From NCBI GenBank assembly GCA_018817205.1, contig JAHIUE010000046.1:1-30208 (forward strand): a stretch of 30,208 nt of DNA. The letters are read 5' to 3'. Each line of letters opens with the position of its first letter. Positions within the stretch are counted from its first letter, which is position 1. The notes beneath the pieces are model-generated. The model saw only the letters and a list, made by a program, of their open reading frames with translations. It was not told the origin of the DNA and ran no database searches. The position numbers were made by a program, and so were the translations under genes. Source of the stretch: Patescibacteria group bacterium (GTDB lineage: Bacteria > Patescibacteriota > Microgenomatia > Daviesbacterales > UBA10151). Of the stretch, positions 21,245 through 29,780 are shown in pieces.

Positions 21245-22492
21245 ATGGTGGGTTCAAATTATTTCAAGAAAAAAACTTTCATTTTCTTTCCACTAGAGGC
21301 AGGTTTGGCGCATATAATTCGCTCGCTGGCAGTTGCGGAGGAATTGGTTAGACGTAAGCACAGAATAATATTTGCTCTTACAAAGAAGAAACAGTTTTTC
21401 ATCAAAAACAAAAATATAGAAGTTATTGACATTGGAGAATATTGTTCTGACTTTCAATCTGCAAATCAAATCAAAGACCCATCGTATATTTACCCGTTAG
21501 TTTTAGAAGAAATAAAGATTCTTAAAAAATATAAGCCTGATCTAGCAGTAATTGATTGTAGATTTTCAGCAATTCTATCGTGTAAGAGTTTGGATATACC
21601 CTCGGTATTTATAGTAAACAGCGAAGGTTTGTTTTGCAAAACCTATTTACCGGATTTTGGTCTGCCTAAATTAGTTCAATATTTAATTAACCTTTTCTCT
21701 CATATGCTGGTTTCTAATTTCAAATCACAATACTTTGACCCGCTTTTAGAAGTTGCTAAACTGGTGAATAAAAATTTTAAGAGAGTTGAGCTCCTGGATA
21801 TGATTTATATTATTCCTGAACCAAGGGGTTATTTGCTACAACTGGAAGATAAATATGATACCAATTATGTAGGTTCTATCTGGGGGAATGGTTTTGATGA
21901 GTCTAAACCGAGCTGGTTGGACAAAATTAAACCAGATGGACGGACAATTTATTTAACCTTTGGTGGTACTGGTTATGACCCTGAGAAGTTGTTGTCTTTA
22001 AGTAAGTTATTGATTGAAAAGGGGTATAGAGTGATTGTTTCCTCAAGCAATATTGTTAATCCTGAAGAGTTTAGCCATTTAGATAATCTCTATGTAGAGA
22101 GGTTTTTGCCCGGATTCGCTGTTTGTCAAAAAGTGGATCTTGTTGTATGTCATGGTGGTTTAGGCACGATGAGTCAAGCTTTAATTTTGGGAAAACCGGT
22201 AGTGGCAATACCATTTAATCCGGATCAATATCTTCATGGTTTTAGGTTTGAAGAGCTTGGATTAGGAAAATGTGTGTCAAATTTAAGAGTGGTTGATTTA
22301 ATCCGATTAGATTGGGAAAACTTTCAGCGAAGGGCCAGAGATTTGCCGATAAACCGGATTTTTAACACAATCGAGGAAGTTTTGAAAGAAAAAGATAAAT
22401 ATAAGACTGCTATTACCAAATATAGTAAAATGTTTGCTGGAGTTGATGGAAATAAGAAAGCAACAGATATTTTAGAAAGGCTAATTAGGTAA
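21245..22492 (+). CDS. GT-B glycosyltransferase, family 1 (UGT/MGT-like)
   Basis: The 415-residue protein has two Rossmann-like halves. The N-terminal half starts with FFPLEAGLAHIIRSLAVAEE, the acceptor-side glycine/His loop of GT-B enzymes. The C-terminal half carries VCHGGLGTMSQALILGKPVV followed by PFNPDQYLHGFRFEELGLG, the UDP-sugar-binding signature of family 1. It should transfer a sugar from a nucleotide donor to a small acceptor or lipid in the cytoplasm; acceptor unknown. It separates nrdJ and cobO without evident metabolic link. The next gene starts on the last base of its stop codon (TAATG). Confidence 0.82.
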   Translation: MVGSNYFKKKTFIFFPLEAGLAHIIRSLAVAEELVRRKHRIIFALTKKKQFFIKNKNIEVIDIGEYCSDFQSANQIKDPSYIYPLVLEEIKILKKYKPDLAVIDCRFSAILSCKSLDIPSVFIVNSEGLFCKTYLPDFGLPKLVQYLINLFSHMLVSNFKSQYFDPLLEVAKLVNKNFKRVELLDMIYIIPEPRGYLLQLEDKYDTNYVGSIWGNGFDESKPSWLDKIKPDGRTIYLTFGGTGYDPEKLLSLSKLLIEKGYRVIVSSSNIVNPEEFSHLDNLYVERFLPGFAVCQKVDLVVCHGGLGTMSQALILGKPVVAIPFNPDQYLHGFRFEELGLGKCVSNLRVVDLIRLDWENFQRRARDLPINRIFNTIEEVLKEKDKYKTAITKYSKMFAGVDGNKKATDILERLIR

Positions 22493-23022
22493 TGAGTATT
22501 CAAGAGAAAGGTTTGGTAATTGTTTATACTGGTGAAGGGAAGGGGAAGACAACTGCTGCATTGGGGTTGGCAGTTCGCGCCGCAGGATATAATAAAAAAA
22601 TTTTAATTGTTCAGTTTGGCAAAAATACTTTTTCCGGGGAACTTATAACACTTAAAAAATTAAAAATAAAAATAATCCAGGGAGGTAAAGGGTTTGTTAA
22701 AATAATGGGCGACAAGCTGCCTTTTATTGAACACAAAAAAGCAGCAAAAAACTTATTTGAAGTATTATATAAAGAAGTAATATCTGATAAATGGGATGTG
22801 GTGGTGGCAGATGAGGTAGTGGGAGCTGTAGCTTCAAAATTACTATCTCTTACGAAAATAAGACAACTTATTTCGGAAAAACCGGATAAACTGGATTTAA
22901 TATTAACAGGCCATCATGCATCAAAAGAATTAATTAAAATTGCAGATTTGGTAACAGAGATGAAAGAGGTTAAACATCCCTACAAGATAGGAAAATTGGC
23001 AAAAAAGGGTATTGACTTTTAG
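22492..23022 (+). CDS. cobO: CobO/CobA/BtuR-type cob(I)yrinic acid a,c-diamide adenosyltransferase
   Basis: The enzyme adenosylates reduced corrinoids with ATP, giving adenosylcobalamin or its precursor. The P-loop TGEGKGKTT (13-21) is the family hallmark, followed by ALGLAVRAAGYNKKILIVQF and the acidic VVADEV segment (about residue 103). Length (176 aa) is normal. No other cobalamin genes are here, so salvage of an imported corrinoid is likely. Since NrdJ needs adenosylcobalamin, its position two genes away is functionally sensible. It overlaps the glycosyltransferase stop by one base. Confidence 0.9.
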   Translation: MSIQEKGLVIVYTGEGKGKTTAALGLAVRAAGYNKKILIVQFGKNTFSGELITLKKLKIKIIQGGKGFVKIMGDKLPFIEHKKAAKNLFEVLYKEVISDKWDVVVADEVVGAVASKLLSLTKIRQLISEKPDKLDLILTGHHASKELIKIADLVTEMKEVKHPYKIGKLAKKGIDF

Positions 23023-23040
23023 CACTCGATATATTAAACT
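23012..23040 (+). promoter_or_regulatory. promoter of lon
   Basis: TTGACT (23012-23017), 17-bp spacer, TAAACT (23035-23040). The -35 box overlaps the end of cobO. The predicted start near 23047 leaves a leader of about 11 bases without a Shine-Dalgarno. Confidence 0.45.
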
Positions 23041-23057
23041 GCTAATTAGTTAAAGAT

Positions 23058-25478
23058 ATGGCTGATTTTATCAAACCGATTCTAAATGAGTCTATTAAAC
23101 TTAAGTCAACTATGCCTGTTGGTCCCTTGCGGGATACGGTTATTTTCCCCGGCAACTCGGTTCCTATTATCTCCGGCCGCCCTAAATCAAAGGCTGCTTT
23201 GGATATAGCTTGGAATAGCGATAAGCTAATTGTGTTTGTGACTCAAAAAAATTCCCGGATCGAAGACCCGGCCGATAAAGACCTCTATAAAGTAGGGACT
23301 GTTTGTTTGATAAAAAGGGTAGTCAAGAATCCCGAAGGTGAATACACGCTGCAGGCAGAAGGAATTTCCCGCGTTTACCTTAAAAACTTTACCCGACTGG
23401 AACCCTACCTTGAGGTAGAGATAGAAGAGATACCCGAACTTTATGAGAAAACAGAACAAACAGAAGCACAAGTTCGAACCGTCAGGAATCAAGTCAAGCG
23501 TTTCCTGGAGCTTGGAGGTAATCCTTTCTTTGACCAAAGCAATCTTATTAATTGGCCACTTTTTAGCTATTCGGATGACCCCAATCAATTGGTTAATTCA
23601 ATTACCCAAACCATAGATTTTAAAACCATAGACAAGCAACAGATTTTAGAGATGGTTTCCGCCGCTGATAGATTACAAAGATTGTCTGAACTTTTGGCTA
23701 AAGAGATCAGAATTTTGGAGATATCTCAAAAAATTTCTTCCCAAACACAAGAACGAGTTTCCAAACTGACAAAAGAAGCGATATTAAAGGAACAGATGAA
23801 AAGTATCGAAGAGGAACTGGGCGGCAGTGATACGGAACATCAGGAAATTAATGAATTTGAGTTAAAGATCAAAAAGAGCGGTATGCCAAAACCGGTTTTG
23901 GAAAGGGCTAAAAAAGAGCTTTCCCGGCTTGCTAAAATGTCTTCGTATAACCCTGAAGCAGGCTACATCAGAAATTACCTGGAATGGTTAACCGATTTGC
24001 CATGGTGTCTTGGAAGGAAGGGAAAAGTCAACCTGAAAAAAGCAGAAGATATCTTGGAAGAGGATCATTATGCTTTGAAAAAAGTTAAAGAGAGAGTTAT
24101 AGAATATCTGGCTGTTGCCAAACTGGCAGGAAAATTGAAAGGTCCAATCCTTTGTTTTGTAGGCCCGCCCGGTACAGGTAAAACTTCAATTGGAAAATCT
24201 ATTGCCAGAGCTTTGAACCGAAAATTCGTTAAAGTTTCTTTAGGTGGGATACGAGACGAGGCGGAGATAAGGGGTCATAGGCGGACTTATGTGGGCTCGA
24301 TGCCCGGCAGGATTATACAGGGGATAAAGCAAGCAGACGCGGTTAATCCGGTTTTTATGCTGGATGAGATTGATAAAATTGGCATCGATTACAGAGGTGA
24401 TCCTTCGGCGGCACTTCTTGAAGCATTGGATCCTGAACAAAATGAGAGTTTTTCTGATCATTATTTGGAAGTATCATACGATCTTTCCAATGTAATGTTT
24501 ATCACCACCGCCAATATTTTAGATACTATTCCTTCGGCTCTTCGGGACAGACTGGAAATTATTAGGTATCCCGGCTATACGGAAGACGAGAAATTTCATA
24601 TTGCCAAAAAATTCCTGATCCCCAAACAAATAGAAAATCATGGGTTAGGCAAAAGCAAGGTTGAGTTTGATATGGAGGCAATTTACAGAGTTATCAGGGA
24701 ATATACTCGGGAAGCGGGTGTGAGAAATTTGGAAAGAGAAATTTCTGCGATCTTGCGAAAGGTGGCCAGAAAAATAGCGGAGAGTAACAAACGGGTAGAG
24801 AAATTTGTAATTTCTCCCAAAGACATTCACGGTTTCCTAGGCCCGATTAAATTCTTGCCCATTTTGGCTGAAAAAGAAGATGAGATAGGAATGGTAACAG
24901 GCTTGTCGGTGACTGAAGCAGGAGGAGAGGTTTTGTTTATTGAAGTAACTCTTATGCCGGGAAAAGGCAATTTGCTTCTGACCGGACACCTGGGAGATGT
25001 GATGAAAGAGTCGGGTCAGGCTGCTATGTCATATGTCAGGGCGCATTTTTCCGAACTGGGTCTCCCTGAACGGTTTTTTCAAAAAGTAGACGTGCATGTT
25101 CATGTTCCTGAAGGGGCGATACCCAAAGATGGACCTTCTGCAGGTATTACGTTAACTTGCGCCATAGTTTCGGCTTTTACCAAAATCCCGGTACATAAAG
25201 AGGTAGCCATGACCGGGGAAGTCACTTTGCGGGGCAGGGTTTTAGAAATTGGCGGGTTTAAAGAAAAGATTTTGGCAGCCCACAGAGCTGGGGTTAAAGT
25301 GGTAGTTGCTCCGGCTGATAACGAAAAAGATTTGGAAGATATTCCGGATTATGTGCAAAAAGATCTTAAGTTTGTTTTTGTAAAGCATATGGATGATGTT
25401 TTGAAAGTTGCTCTTATGAAGCCTCCGCAACCGGTCACCCGCAAAGCCATCCCTGTCCACCCCGCTTACCTTGCGTAA
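23058..25478 (+). CDS. lon: Lon ATP-dependent protease (LonA type)
   Basis: Lon degrades misfolded and regulatory proteins in the cytoplasm. Domain order is standard: N-terminal substrate-binding domain (about 15-215), coiled helical region to 310, AAA+ domain with Walker A GPPGTGKT (369-376) and Walker B FMLDEID (433-439), then the protease domain with catalytic Ser694 (KDGPSAG) and Lys737 (GGFKEK), 43 residues apart as in E. coli Lon. At 806 residues it is complete. It stands alone between cobO and hppA with its own promoter-like sequence. Confidence 0.97.
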   Translation: MADFIKPILNESIKLKSTMPVGPLRDTVIFPGNSVPIISGRPKSKAALDIAWNSDKLIVFVTQKNSRIEDPADKDLYKVGTVCLIKRVVKNPEGEYTLQAEGISRVYLKNFTRLEPYLEVEIEEIPELYEKTEQTEAQVRTVRNQVKRFLELGGNPFFDQSNLINWPLFSYSDDPNQLVNSITQTIDFKTIDKQQILEMVSAADRLQRLSELLAKEIRILEISQKISSQTQERVSKLTKEAILKEQMKSIEEELGGSDTEHQEINEFELKIKKSGMPKPVLERAKKELSRLAKMSSYNPEAGYIRNYLEWLTDLPWCLGRKGKVNLKKAEDILEEDHYALKKVKERVIEYLAVAKLAGKLKGPILCFVGPPGTGKTSIGKSIARALNRKFVKVSLGGIRDEAEIRGHRRTYVGSMPGRIIQGIKQADAVNPVFMLDEIDKIGIDYRGDPSAALLEALDPEQNESFSDHYLEVSYDLSNVMFITTANILDTIPSALRDRLEIIRYPGYTEDEKFHIAKKFLIPKQIENHGLGKSKVEFDMEAIYRVIREYTREAGVRNLEREISAILRKVARKIAESNKRVEKFVISPKDIHGFLGPIKFLPILAEKEDEIGMVTGLSVTEAGGEVLFIEVTLMPGKGNLLLTGHLGDVMKESGQAAMSYVRAHFSELGLPERFFQKVDVHVHVPEGAIPKDGPSAGITLTCAIVSAFTKIPVHKEVAMTGEVTLRGRVLEIGGFKEKILAAHRAGVKVVVAPADNEKDLEDIPDYVQKDLKFVFVKHMDDVLKVALMKPPQPVTRKAIPVHPAYLA

Positions 25479-25485
25479 ATCTCTA

Positions 25486-25514
25486 TTGATTATTCTTTGT
25501 AAGTGTTGTAAATT
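25486..25514 (+). promoter_or_regulatory. promoter of hppA
   Basis: TTGATT (25486-25491), 17-bp spacer, TAAATT (25509-25514). The predicted start near 25521 lies three bases before the structured leader at 25524-25595. Confidence 0.45.
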
Positions 25515-25523
25515 CTAAGGACT

Positions 25524-25595
25524 GCAGCGTAATAATATAAAATATTAAACGCTGCTAGAACGTTTAATTCGCAGGAGCGAATTATTACGTCCTGC
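25524..25595 (+). promoter_or_regulatory. structured leader upstream of hppA with alternative pairings
   Basis: GCAGCGT (25524-25530) can pair with ACGCTGC (25549-25555). Alternatively GCAG + CGTAATAAT (25524-25536) can pair with ATTATTACG (25581-25589) + CTGC (25592-25595), a 13-bp helix with a two-base bulge. A third hairpin, TAATTCGC-AGGA-GCGAATTA (25565-25584), competes with the long helix. The three cannot all form together. The element ends 13 bases before the ATG and matches no riboswitch class I know. Confidence 0.45.
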
Positions 25596-25608
25596 TTCAA
25601 AAATTTTC

Positions 25609-27615
25609 ATGGATTTAATTACAGATAACGCAAGTTTAATAATCTGGGTCGCCGCGGCGACTGCTATTTTATATGGCGGATGGCTTATTGTTGAAATTTT
25701 AAGAAAATCTTCCGGTGATGAGAAAATGAGGGAGATCGCCGTGGCGATCCAAATCGGTGCCGCAGCATATTTACAGCGGCAATATAAAGTTGTAGCCTTG
25801 GTGGCTATTGCTTTGGCAGTTTTAATCTATTTTGTTCTAGGCCAAAATACGGCTGTCGGCTTTTTGATTGGCGCAACTCTTTCTGCTTTGGCAGGATTTA
25901 TAGGTATGAGTGTGGCTGTTCGGGCAAATGTACGAGTGACAGAAGGAGCCAAACAGGGTTTATCGCAAGCTTTTTCTCTTGCTTATAAAGGTGGGGCAGT
26001 CACCGGATTTTTGGTGGTGGGTCTGGCTCTTGCTGCTGTTTACGGCTTTTATCAATACACCGGCGGGGATTTAAAATCTTTGGTAGGCTTGGGGTTTGGA
26101 GGATCTTTAATTTCTGTTTTTGCAAGGTTGGGCGGAGGGATTTTTACTAAAGGAGCAGATGTTGGAGCGGATTTGGTTGGCAAGCTTGAGCTGGGGATAC
26201 CGGAAGATGACCCGCGGAACCCGGCGGTAATTGCCGATAATGTGGGAGATAATGTGGGGGATGATGCGGGCATGGCTGCGGATATTTTTGAAACTTATAT
26301 CATTACTGCTATTGCCGCCATGATTTTGGGCCAGCTGCTTTTTCCGGGATTCACTCAAGCAGTGATCTTTCCCATTTTGATTCTCTCCATGGGCATTTTT
26401 GCATCTGTTGCCGGATCGTTTTTTGTAAGACTCACAAGCAAAAATATCATGGGTGCCCTTTATAATGGCATGATTGTAGCAGCTTTAATCTGTGCAGTTT
26501 TATTTTACCCTGTAACCTCGAGCCTTATGGGTAGTAATGGGGCATTTTCGGTGTTGAATTTATATCTGGCAGCTTTAATAGGAGTTTTAGTTACAGGTGG
26601 AATGGTGGTAATTACAGAATACTATACCAGTACAAAGTATTCGTCTGTCCAAAATTTGGCTAAAGCTTGCCAAACAGGTCATGCCACAAACATTATTTCC
26701 GGACTGGCATTGTCCATGCGTTCAACTTTTTGGCCGATTATTTTAATTTCGGCAGCAGTAATAGGGAGTTTTCTTTTGGCAGGACTTTACGGAGTAGCTT
26801 TGGCCGGGGTCACCATGCTCTCTTTGGCAGGGATTGTGGTGGCAATAGATGCTTTTGGCCCAATTACTGACAATGCCGGTGGAATTGCCGAAATGGCGGG
26901 TCTTTCCTCTAAAGTTCGCGGCGTTACCGATCCTTTGGATGCGGTTGGCAATACCACCAAAGCTGTGACCAAGGGTTATGCAATAGGTTCGGCCGCCCTG
27001 GCGGCCCTGGTTTTATTTGCCATATATGCCCAGGAATTTTCCTTTCAAGCAATGGAACTTTCTTTTTCTCTGTCTGATCCTAAAGTTTTGGTAGGTTTAT
27101 TTATAGGTGGCGCTTTACCTTATCTTTTTGCCTCTTATGCCATGGAGGCAGTAGGTAAAGCAGGCGGTGCGGTTGTGGAAGAAGTAAGACGTCAATTTAG
27201 AACTATAAAAGGGATTATGACAGGCGCGGCAAAACCGGATTATGCAAAATGTGTGGAAATTGTGACTGCTTCGGCGCAAAAACAGATGTTGGTTCCGGCT
27301 TTAATTCCTGTTTTGTCCCCTGTAATTGTGGGATTTGTCCTGGGTCCGGTGGCTTTGGGGGGGATGCTTGTTGGATCAATCGTGACAGGTATTTTTGTGG
27401 CAGTTTCCATGACAACAGGAGGTGCTGCTTGGGATAATGCCAAAAAGTATATTGAATCCGGAAAATTTGGCGGTAAAGGTTCTGATGCCCATAAAGCTGC
27501 AGTCACCGGAGATACTGTCGGAGATCCTTACAAAGACACCGCCGGTCCTGCCATAAATCCAATGATTAAAGTGGTCAATATCGTAGCGTTACTCTTAGTA
27601 CCATTTCTTAGATAA
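25609..27615 (+). CDS. hppA: membrane-bound H+-translocating pyrophosphatase, K+-independent type
   Basis: The protein couples pyrophosphate hydrolysis to proton export. It has about 16 hydrophobic segments, the substrate site GGGIFTKGADVGADLVGK with DNVGDNVGD (about 205-220), and the C-terminal VTGDTVGDPYKDTAGPA motif. The diagnostic GNTTKA has Lys451, where K+-dependent enzymes have Ala, which marks the K+-independent H+-pumping class. At 668 residues it is full length. In a genome with little energy metabolism it would recover energy from pyrophosphate released in biosynthesis. It converges with the response regulator gene, eight bases apart. Confidence 0.96.
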   Translation: MDLITDNASLIIWVAAATAILYGGWLIVEILRKSSGDEKMREIAVAIQIGAAAYLQRQYKVVALVAIALAVLIYFVLGQNTAVGFLIGATLSALAGFIGMSVAVRANVRVTEGAKQGLSQAFSLAYKGGAVTGFLVVGLALAAVYGFYQYTGGDLKSLVGLGFGGSLISVFARLGGGIFTKGADVGADLVGKLELGIPEDDPRNPAVIADNVGDNVGDDAGMAADIFETYIITAIAAMILGQLLFPGFTQAVIFPILILSMGIFASVAGSFFVRLTSKNIMGALYNGMIVAALICAVLFYPVTSSLMGSNGAFSVLNLYLAALIGVLVTGGMVVITEYYTSTKYSSVQNLAKACQTGHATNIISGLALSMRSTFWPIILISAAVIGSFLLAGLYGVALAGVTMLSLAGIVVAIDAFGPITDNAGGIAEMAGLSSKVRGVTDPLDAVGNTTKAVTKGYAIGSAALAALVLFAIYAQEFSFQAMELSFSLSDPKVLVGLFIGGALPYLFASYAMEAVGKAGGAVVEEVRRQFRTIKGIMTGAAKPDYAKCVEIVTASAQKQMLVPALIPVLSPVIVGFVLGPVALGGMLVGSIVTGIFVAVSMTTGGAAWDNAKKYIESGKFGGKGSDAHKAAVTGDTVGDPYKDTAGPAINPMIKVVNIVALLLVPFLR

Positions 27616-27623
27616 ATTAAGAA

Positions 27624-28031
27624 TTATTGTGCTGGTGGAGGGGGAGGCTGGTTGCCGAACAGGGCATTTTTTACCTCATTTACTACCTGATCAGGAGTGT
27701 ATGATGCTTTGATTAAATAAGCTTGTGCCCCGAGTTCAAACCCTTCTTTGATAACCGCTTCCTGTCCCAAATTAGTAAGCAGTATTGTTATCATTTTAGA
27801 ATTCGGATTCTGAGTCTTAAATTCCCTAAGCAGCTGTAATCCATTCATACCCGGCAGCATGATATCTAAAAGTAGGAGGTCGAATTGCTCCTTTTTTAAA
27901 GTATCTAAACCGGATTGTCCATCGATAGCCTCCTTTACCAAAAAGCCGGCTTTGGTAAGCTGTTTTGCGTATAGTTCTCTAATAAAGTCTTCATCTTCAA
28001 CAAGCAATATTTTTTTTGCTGTAGGATTCAT
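27624..28031 (-). CDS. single-domain response regulator (receiver only)
   Basis: The 135 residues make one CheY-like receiver domain and nothing else: acidic pocket Asp13/Glu14, phospho-acceptor Asp56 (LLLLDIMLPGMNG), Thr86 and Lys108. A short Pro-rich tail follows. There is no output domain, so it must act by protein contact or as a phosphate relay. It lies 25 bases downstream of the histidine kinase gene, its evident partner. TACAAT on the minus strand (28046-28041) could give it a separate promoter with a leader of about three bases. Confidence 0.93.
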   Translation of the reverse strand: MNPTAKKILLVEDEDFIRELYAKQLTKAGFLVKEAIDGQSGLDTLKKEQFDLLLLDIMLPGMNGLQLLREFKTQNPNSKMITILLTNLGQEAVIKEGFELGAQAYLIKASYTPDQVVNEVKNALFGNQPPPPPAQ

Positions 28032-28056
28032 GTTAGATCTATTGTATATAAATTTT

Positions 28057-29514
28057 TCAATAATTCAAAGACCCTGATTGAATGGCTTGTGCGGTAAATT
28101 TATTTCTATCCAAAAATCCTGCGGTTTGAGTAGCTAGCGGTAATGTAAAGGAGAATTTGCTGCCATGTCCTTCTTCAGACTCTGCCCAAATTTTCCCACG
28201 CAATTTTTCAACGATTGATTTGGAAATATAAAGCCCTAAACCCGTACCCTTATTGCCCTTTTGCTCCAGATTTGAAACTCTGAAGAATTTGGTGAAAAGA
28301 TGAGATATTGCCTCTTTTGGTATGCCTGCCCCCGTATCGGAAATTGTGGTAATAAGTTCCGTAGGTGAAACACTTGTTGTAATTTCAACTTTTCCTCCGG
28401 GATTTGTGTAATTTATGGCATTGGCTACCAAATTTGTGAGAACTTCAGCAATTCTGATTGGGTCAGCAAAGACTTTTTGTAAGTTATCCGCTTTCAAAGT
28501 TAAAACAATATTTTTTTGATTTGCCTGGTTTCTTAAGTCCTCAACGACCTTGGAAAGTATAGGCAGATAATCGACAGACTCGTTGGAAACAGTAAATTTA
28601 TCCCTCTCTATTTTATTGACATTTAACAGATTCTGGATTAAGGTTTGGAGTTGTTGTGCGGAAGTAAACGCCTTTTGCAATAGCTGCAAACTTTCTGCAG
28701 GTATCTTATCTTTGTTTTCATTTAAAGCTACGGAAAGATACCCTACTATACTGGTTAAGGGTGTTTTAAGTTCATGTGAGGCCATAGATACAAAATCCAG
28801 CTTCATTTGTTCCAATTCTTCTTCTCTGGATAAATCGTGGAGCATGAGAACGGAGGATAGATGGCTTTGTGTTTGGTCGTCAACTTGAGTACTCATCAAG
28901 TTTATTCTTGTCTGTTTGCCGCTTTTCCCGATGAGTTTTGCTGTCTGATTAAAATTCTCTTTGCAGTATGTTTTTGATAAAATTTCATCTTGATCTGCAA
29001 AAAAATGGATTACTTGGTCGATTGGTTTTCCTAGAACTTCTGTTTCTGAAAAACCGGTCAGTTCTTGAGCGGATTTATTAAAGAGCAGGATATTTTTATT
29101 AAAGTCTACGGCTATGATTCCATCTATTAAGGTGGTAAGGATTTCGTTTAATTTATTCTTTTCTGAAACGGTAACGTCCCTGTCTGTTTCGAGTTGCTGC
29201 AAAGTTTTGGAAATTTTATCCACCATGAGATTAAAGGCGGTTCCCACATCTTCAAATTCATCCCCTGACCTGATGTCTGCGCGAATATTAAGACTGCCTC
29301 CGGCAAATTCTCTGGTGTTTTTAATAAGTTGACCTAAAGGTTTTAATGTCCAAAATAGGAATGTGATAGATAATATTGAACAGCCTATGCCTATTAAAAT
29401 ATAGAAAGGAGGTGTTAGCGGGATAAACAGGCCGAGTGCGGCTGGAAGTAAAGCGGAAAATATTATTGCTAAGGCAATTTTTAAATGGAGAGTTTTCTTG
29501 GCAGGTTTATCCAT
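28057..29514 (-). CDS. membrane sensor histidine kinase (HAMP-PAS-HisKA-HATPase)
   Basis: Two N-terminal membrane segments (about 12-32 and 36-57) are joined by only a few residues, so there is no outside sensor domain. A HAMP-like linker (about 58-110), a PAS domain (about 118-228), the dimerisation domain with phospho-acceptor His247 (SMASHELKTPLTS) and the ATPase domain with N-box NLVANAINY (361-369), DTGAG (393-397) and GTGLGL (423-428) follow. The PAS domain is the likely sensor. The ATG at 29514 is chosen because a good promoter (TTGACC-17-TACGCT) puts the start point two bases upstream; a TTG at 29532 would add six residues and is less likely. Partner: the receiver protein downstream. 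Confidence 0.93.
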   Translation of the reverse strand: MDKPAKKTLHLKIALAIIFSALLPAALGLFIPLTPPFYILIGIGCSILSITFLFWTLKPLGQLIKNTREFAGGSLNIRADIRSGDEFEDVGTAFNLMVDKISKTLQQLETDRDVTVSEKNKLNEILTTLIDGIIAVDFNKNILLFNKSAQELTGFSETEVLGKPIDQVIHFFADQDEILSKTYCKENFNQTAKLIGKSGKQTRINLMSTQVDDQTQSHLSSVLMLHDLSREEELEQMKLDFVSMASHELKTPLTSIVGYLSVALNENKDKIPAESLQLLQKAFTSAQQLQTLIQNLLNVNKIERDKFTVSNESVDYLPILSKVVEDLRNQANQKNIVLTLKADNLQKVFADPIRIAEVLTNLVANAINYTNPGGKVEITTSVSPTELITTISDTGAGIPKEAISHLFTKFFRVSNLEQKGNKGTGLGLYISKSIVEKLRGKIWAESEEGHGSKFSFTLPLATQTAGFLDRNKFTAQAIQSGSLNY

Positions 29515-29522
29515 CTCTCGTA

Positions 29523-29551
29523 AGCGTATCAAATGGCGGATGTTGGGTCAA
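29523..29551 (-). promoter_or_regulatory. promoter of the histidine kinase gene
   Basis: On the minus strand TTGACC (29551-29546), 17-bp spacer, TGA-TACGCT (hexamer 29528-29523). The start point falls near 29516, two bases before the ATG at 29514. Confidence 0.55.
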
Positions 29552-29577
29552 CTACGTTCATGATAACTGAACGTAGT
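29551..29577. repeat. 10-bp inverted repeat between kinase and tRNA promoters
   Basis: ACTACGTTCA and TGAACGTAGT are exact reverse complements with a 7-base centre. The dyad touches the kinase -35 box on one side and the -35 zone of the tRNA promoter on the other, so a bound protein could affect both. Confidence 0.5.
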
Positions 29578-29586
29578 CAAGGAATC

Positions 29587-29595
29587 TGGTATAAT
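29587..29595 (+). promoter_or_regulatory. extended -10 promoter of tRNA-Glu
   Basis: TGGTATAAT is a perfect extended -10 box. The predicted start near 29602 leaves only two bases before the mature tRNA 5' end. Confidence 0.6.
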
Positions 29596-29603
29596 TTGTG
29601 CAC

Positions 29604-29677
29604 GCCGCCATCGTCTAGTGGCCTAGGACATCGGGTTCTCATCCCGAAAATCACGGGTTCAACTCCCGTTGGCGGTA
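29604..29677 (+). tRNA. tRNA-Glu (anticodon CTC)
   Basis: Acceptor GCCGCCA pairs with TGGCGGT (first pair G-T). The anticodon arm is TCGGG-TTCTCAT-CCCGA, giving anticodon CTC (Glu). The T arm is ACGGG-TTCAACT-CCCGT. The discriminator base is A and CCA is not encoded, so it must be added after transcription. Confidence 0.93.
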
Positions 29678-29684
29678 CTGGTTT

Positions 29685-29715
29685 GACCACAACCATGTAA
29701 ACTAGTTGTGGTTGA
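29685..29715 (+). terminator. possible terminator hairpin after tRNA-Glu
   Basis: ACCACAAC and GTTGTGGT form an 8-bp stem just downstream of the tRNA, around an 11-base loop. No real U-run follows, so it may instead serve as a processing or pausing structure. Confidence 0.35.
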
Positions 29716-29780
29716 CTTATGCGAAGATTTAGTCTAAAATTGGCACAATTTGTCCTCCGCCATGGCGGGAGAGAGAATTT

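Noticed and set aside
29530..29532. TTG start for the histidine kinase
   Set aside because: It would lie inside the promoter; the start point predicted from TTGACC-17-TACGCT falls two bases before the ATG at 29514.
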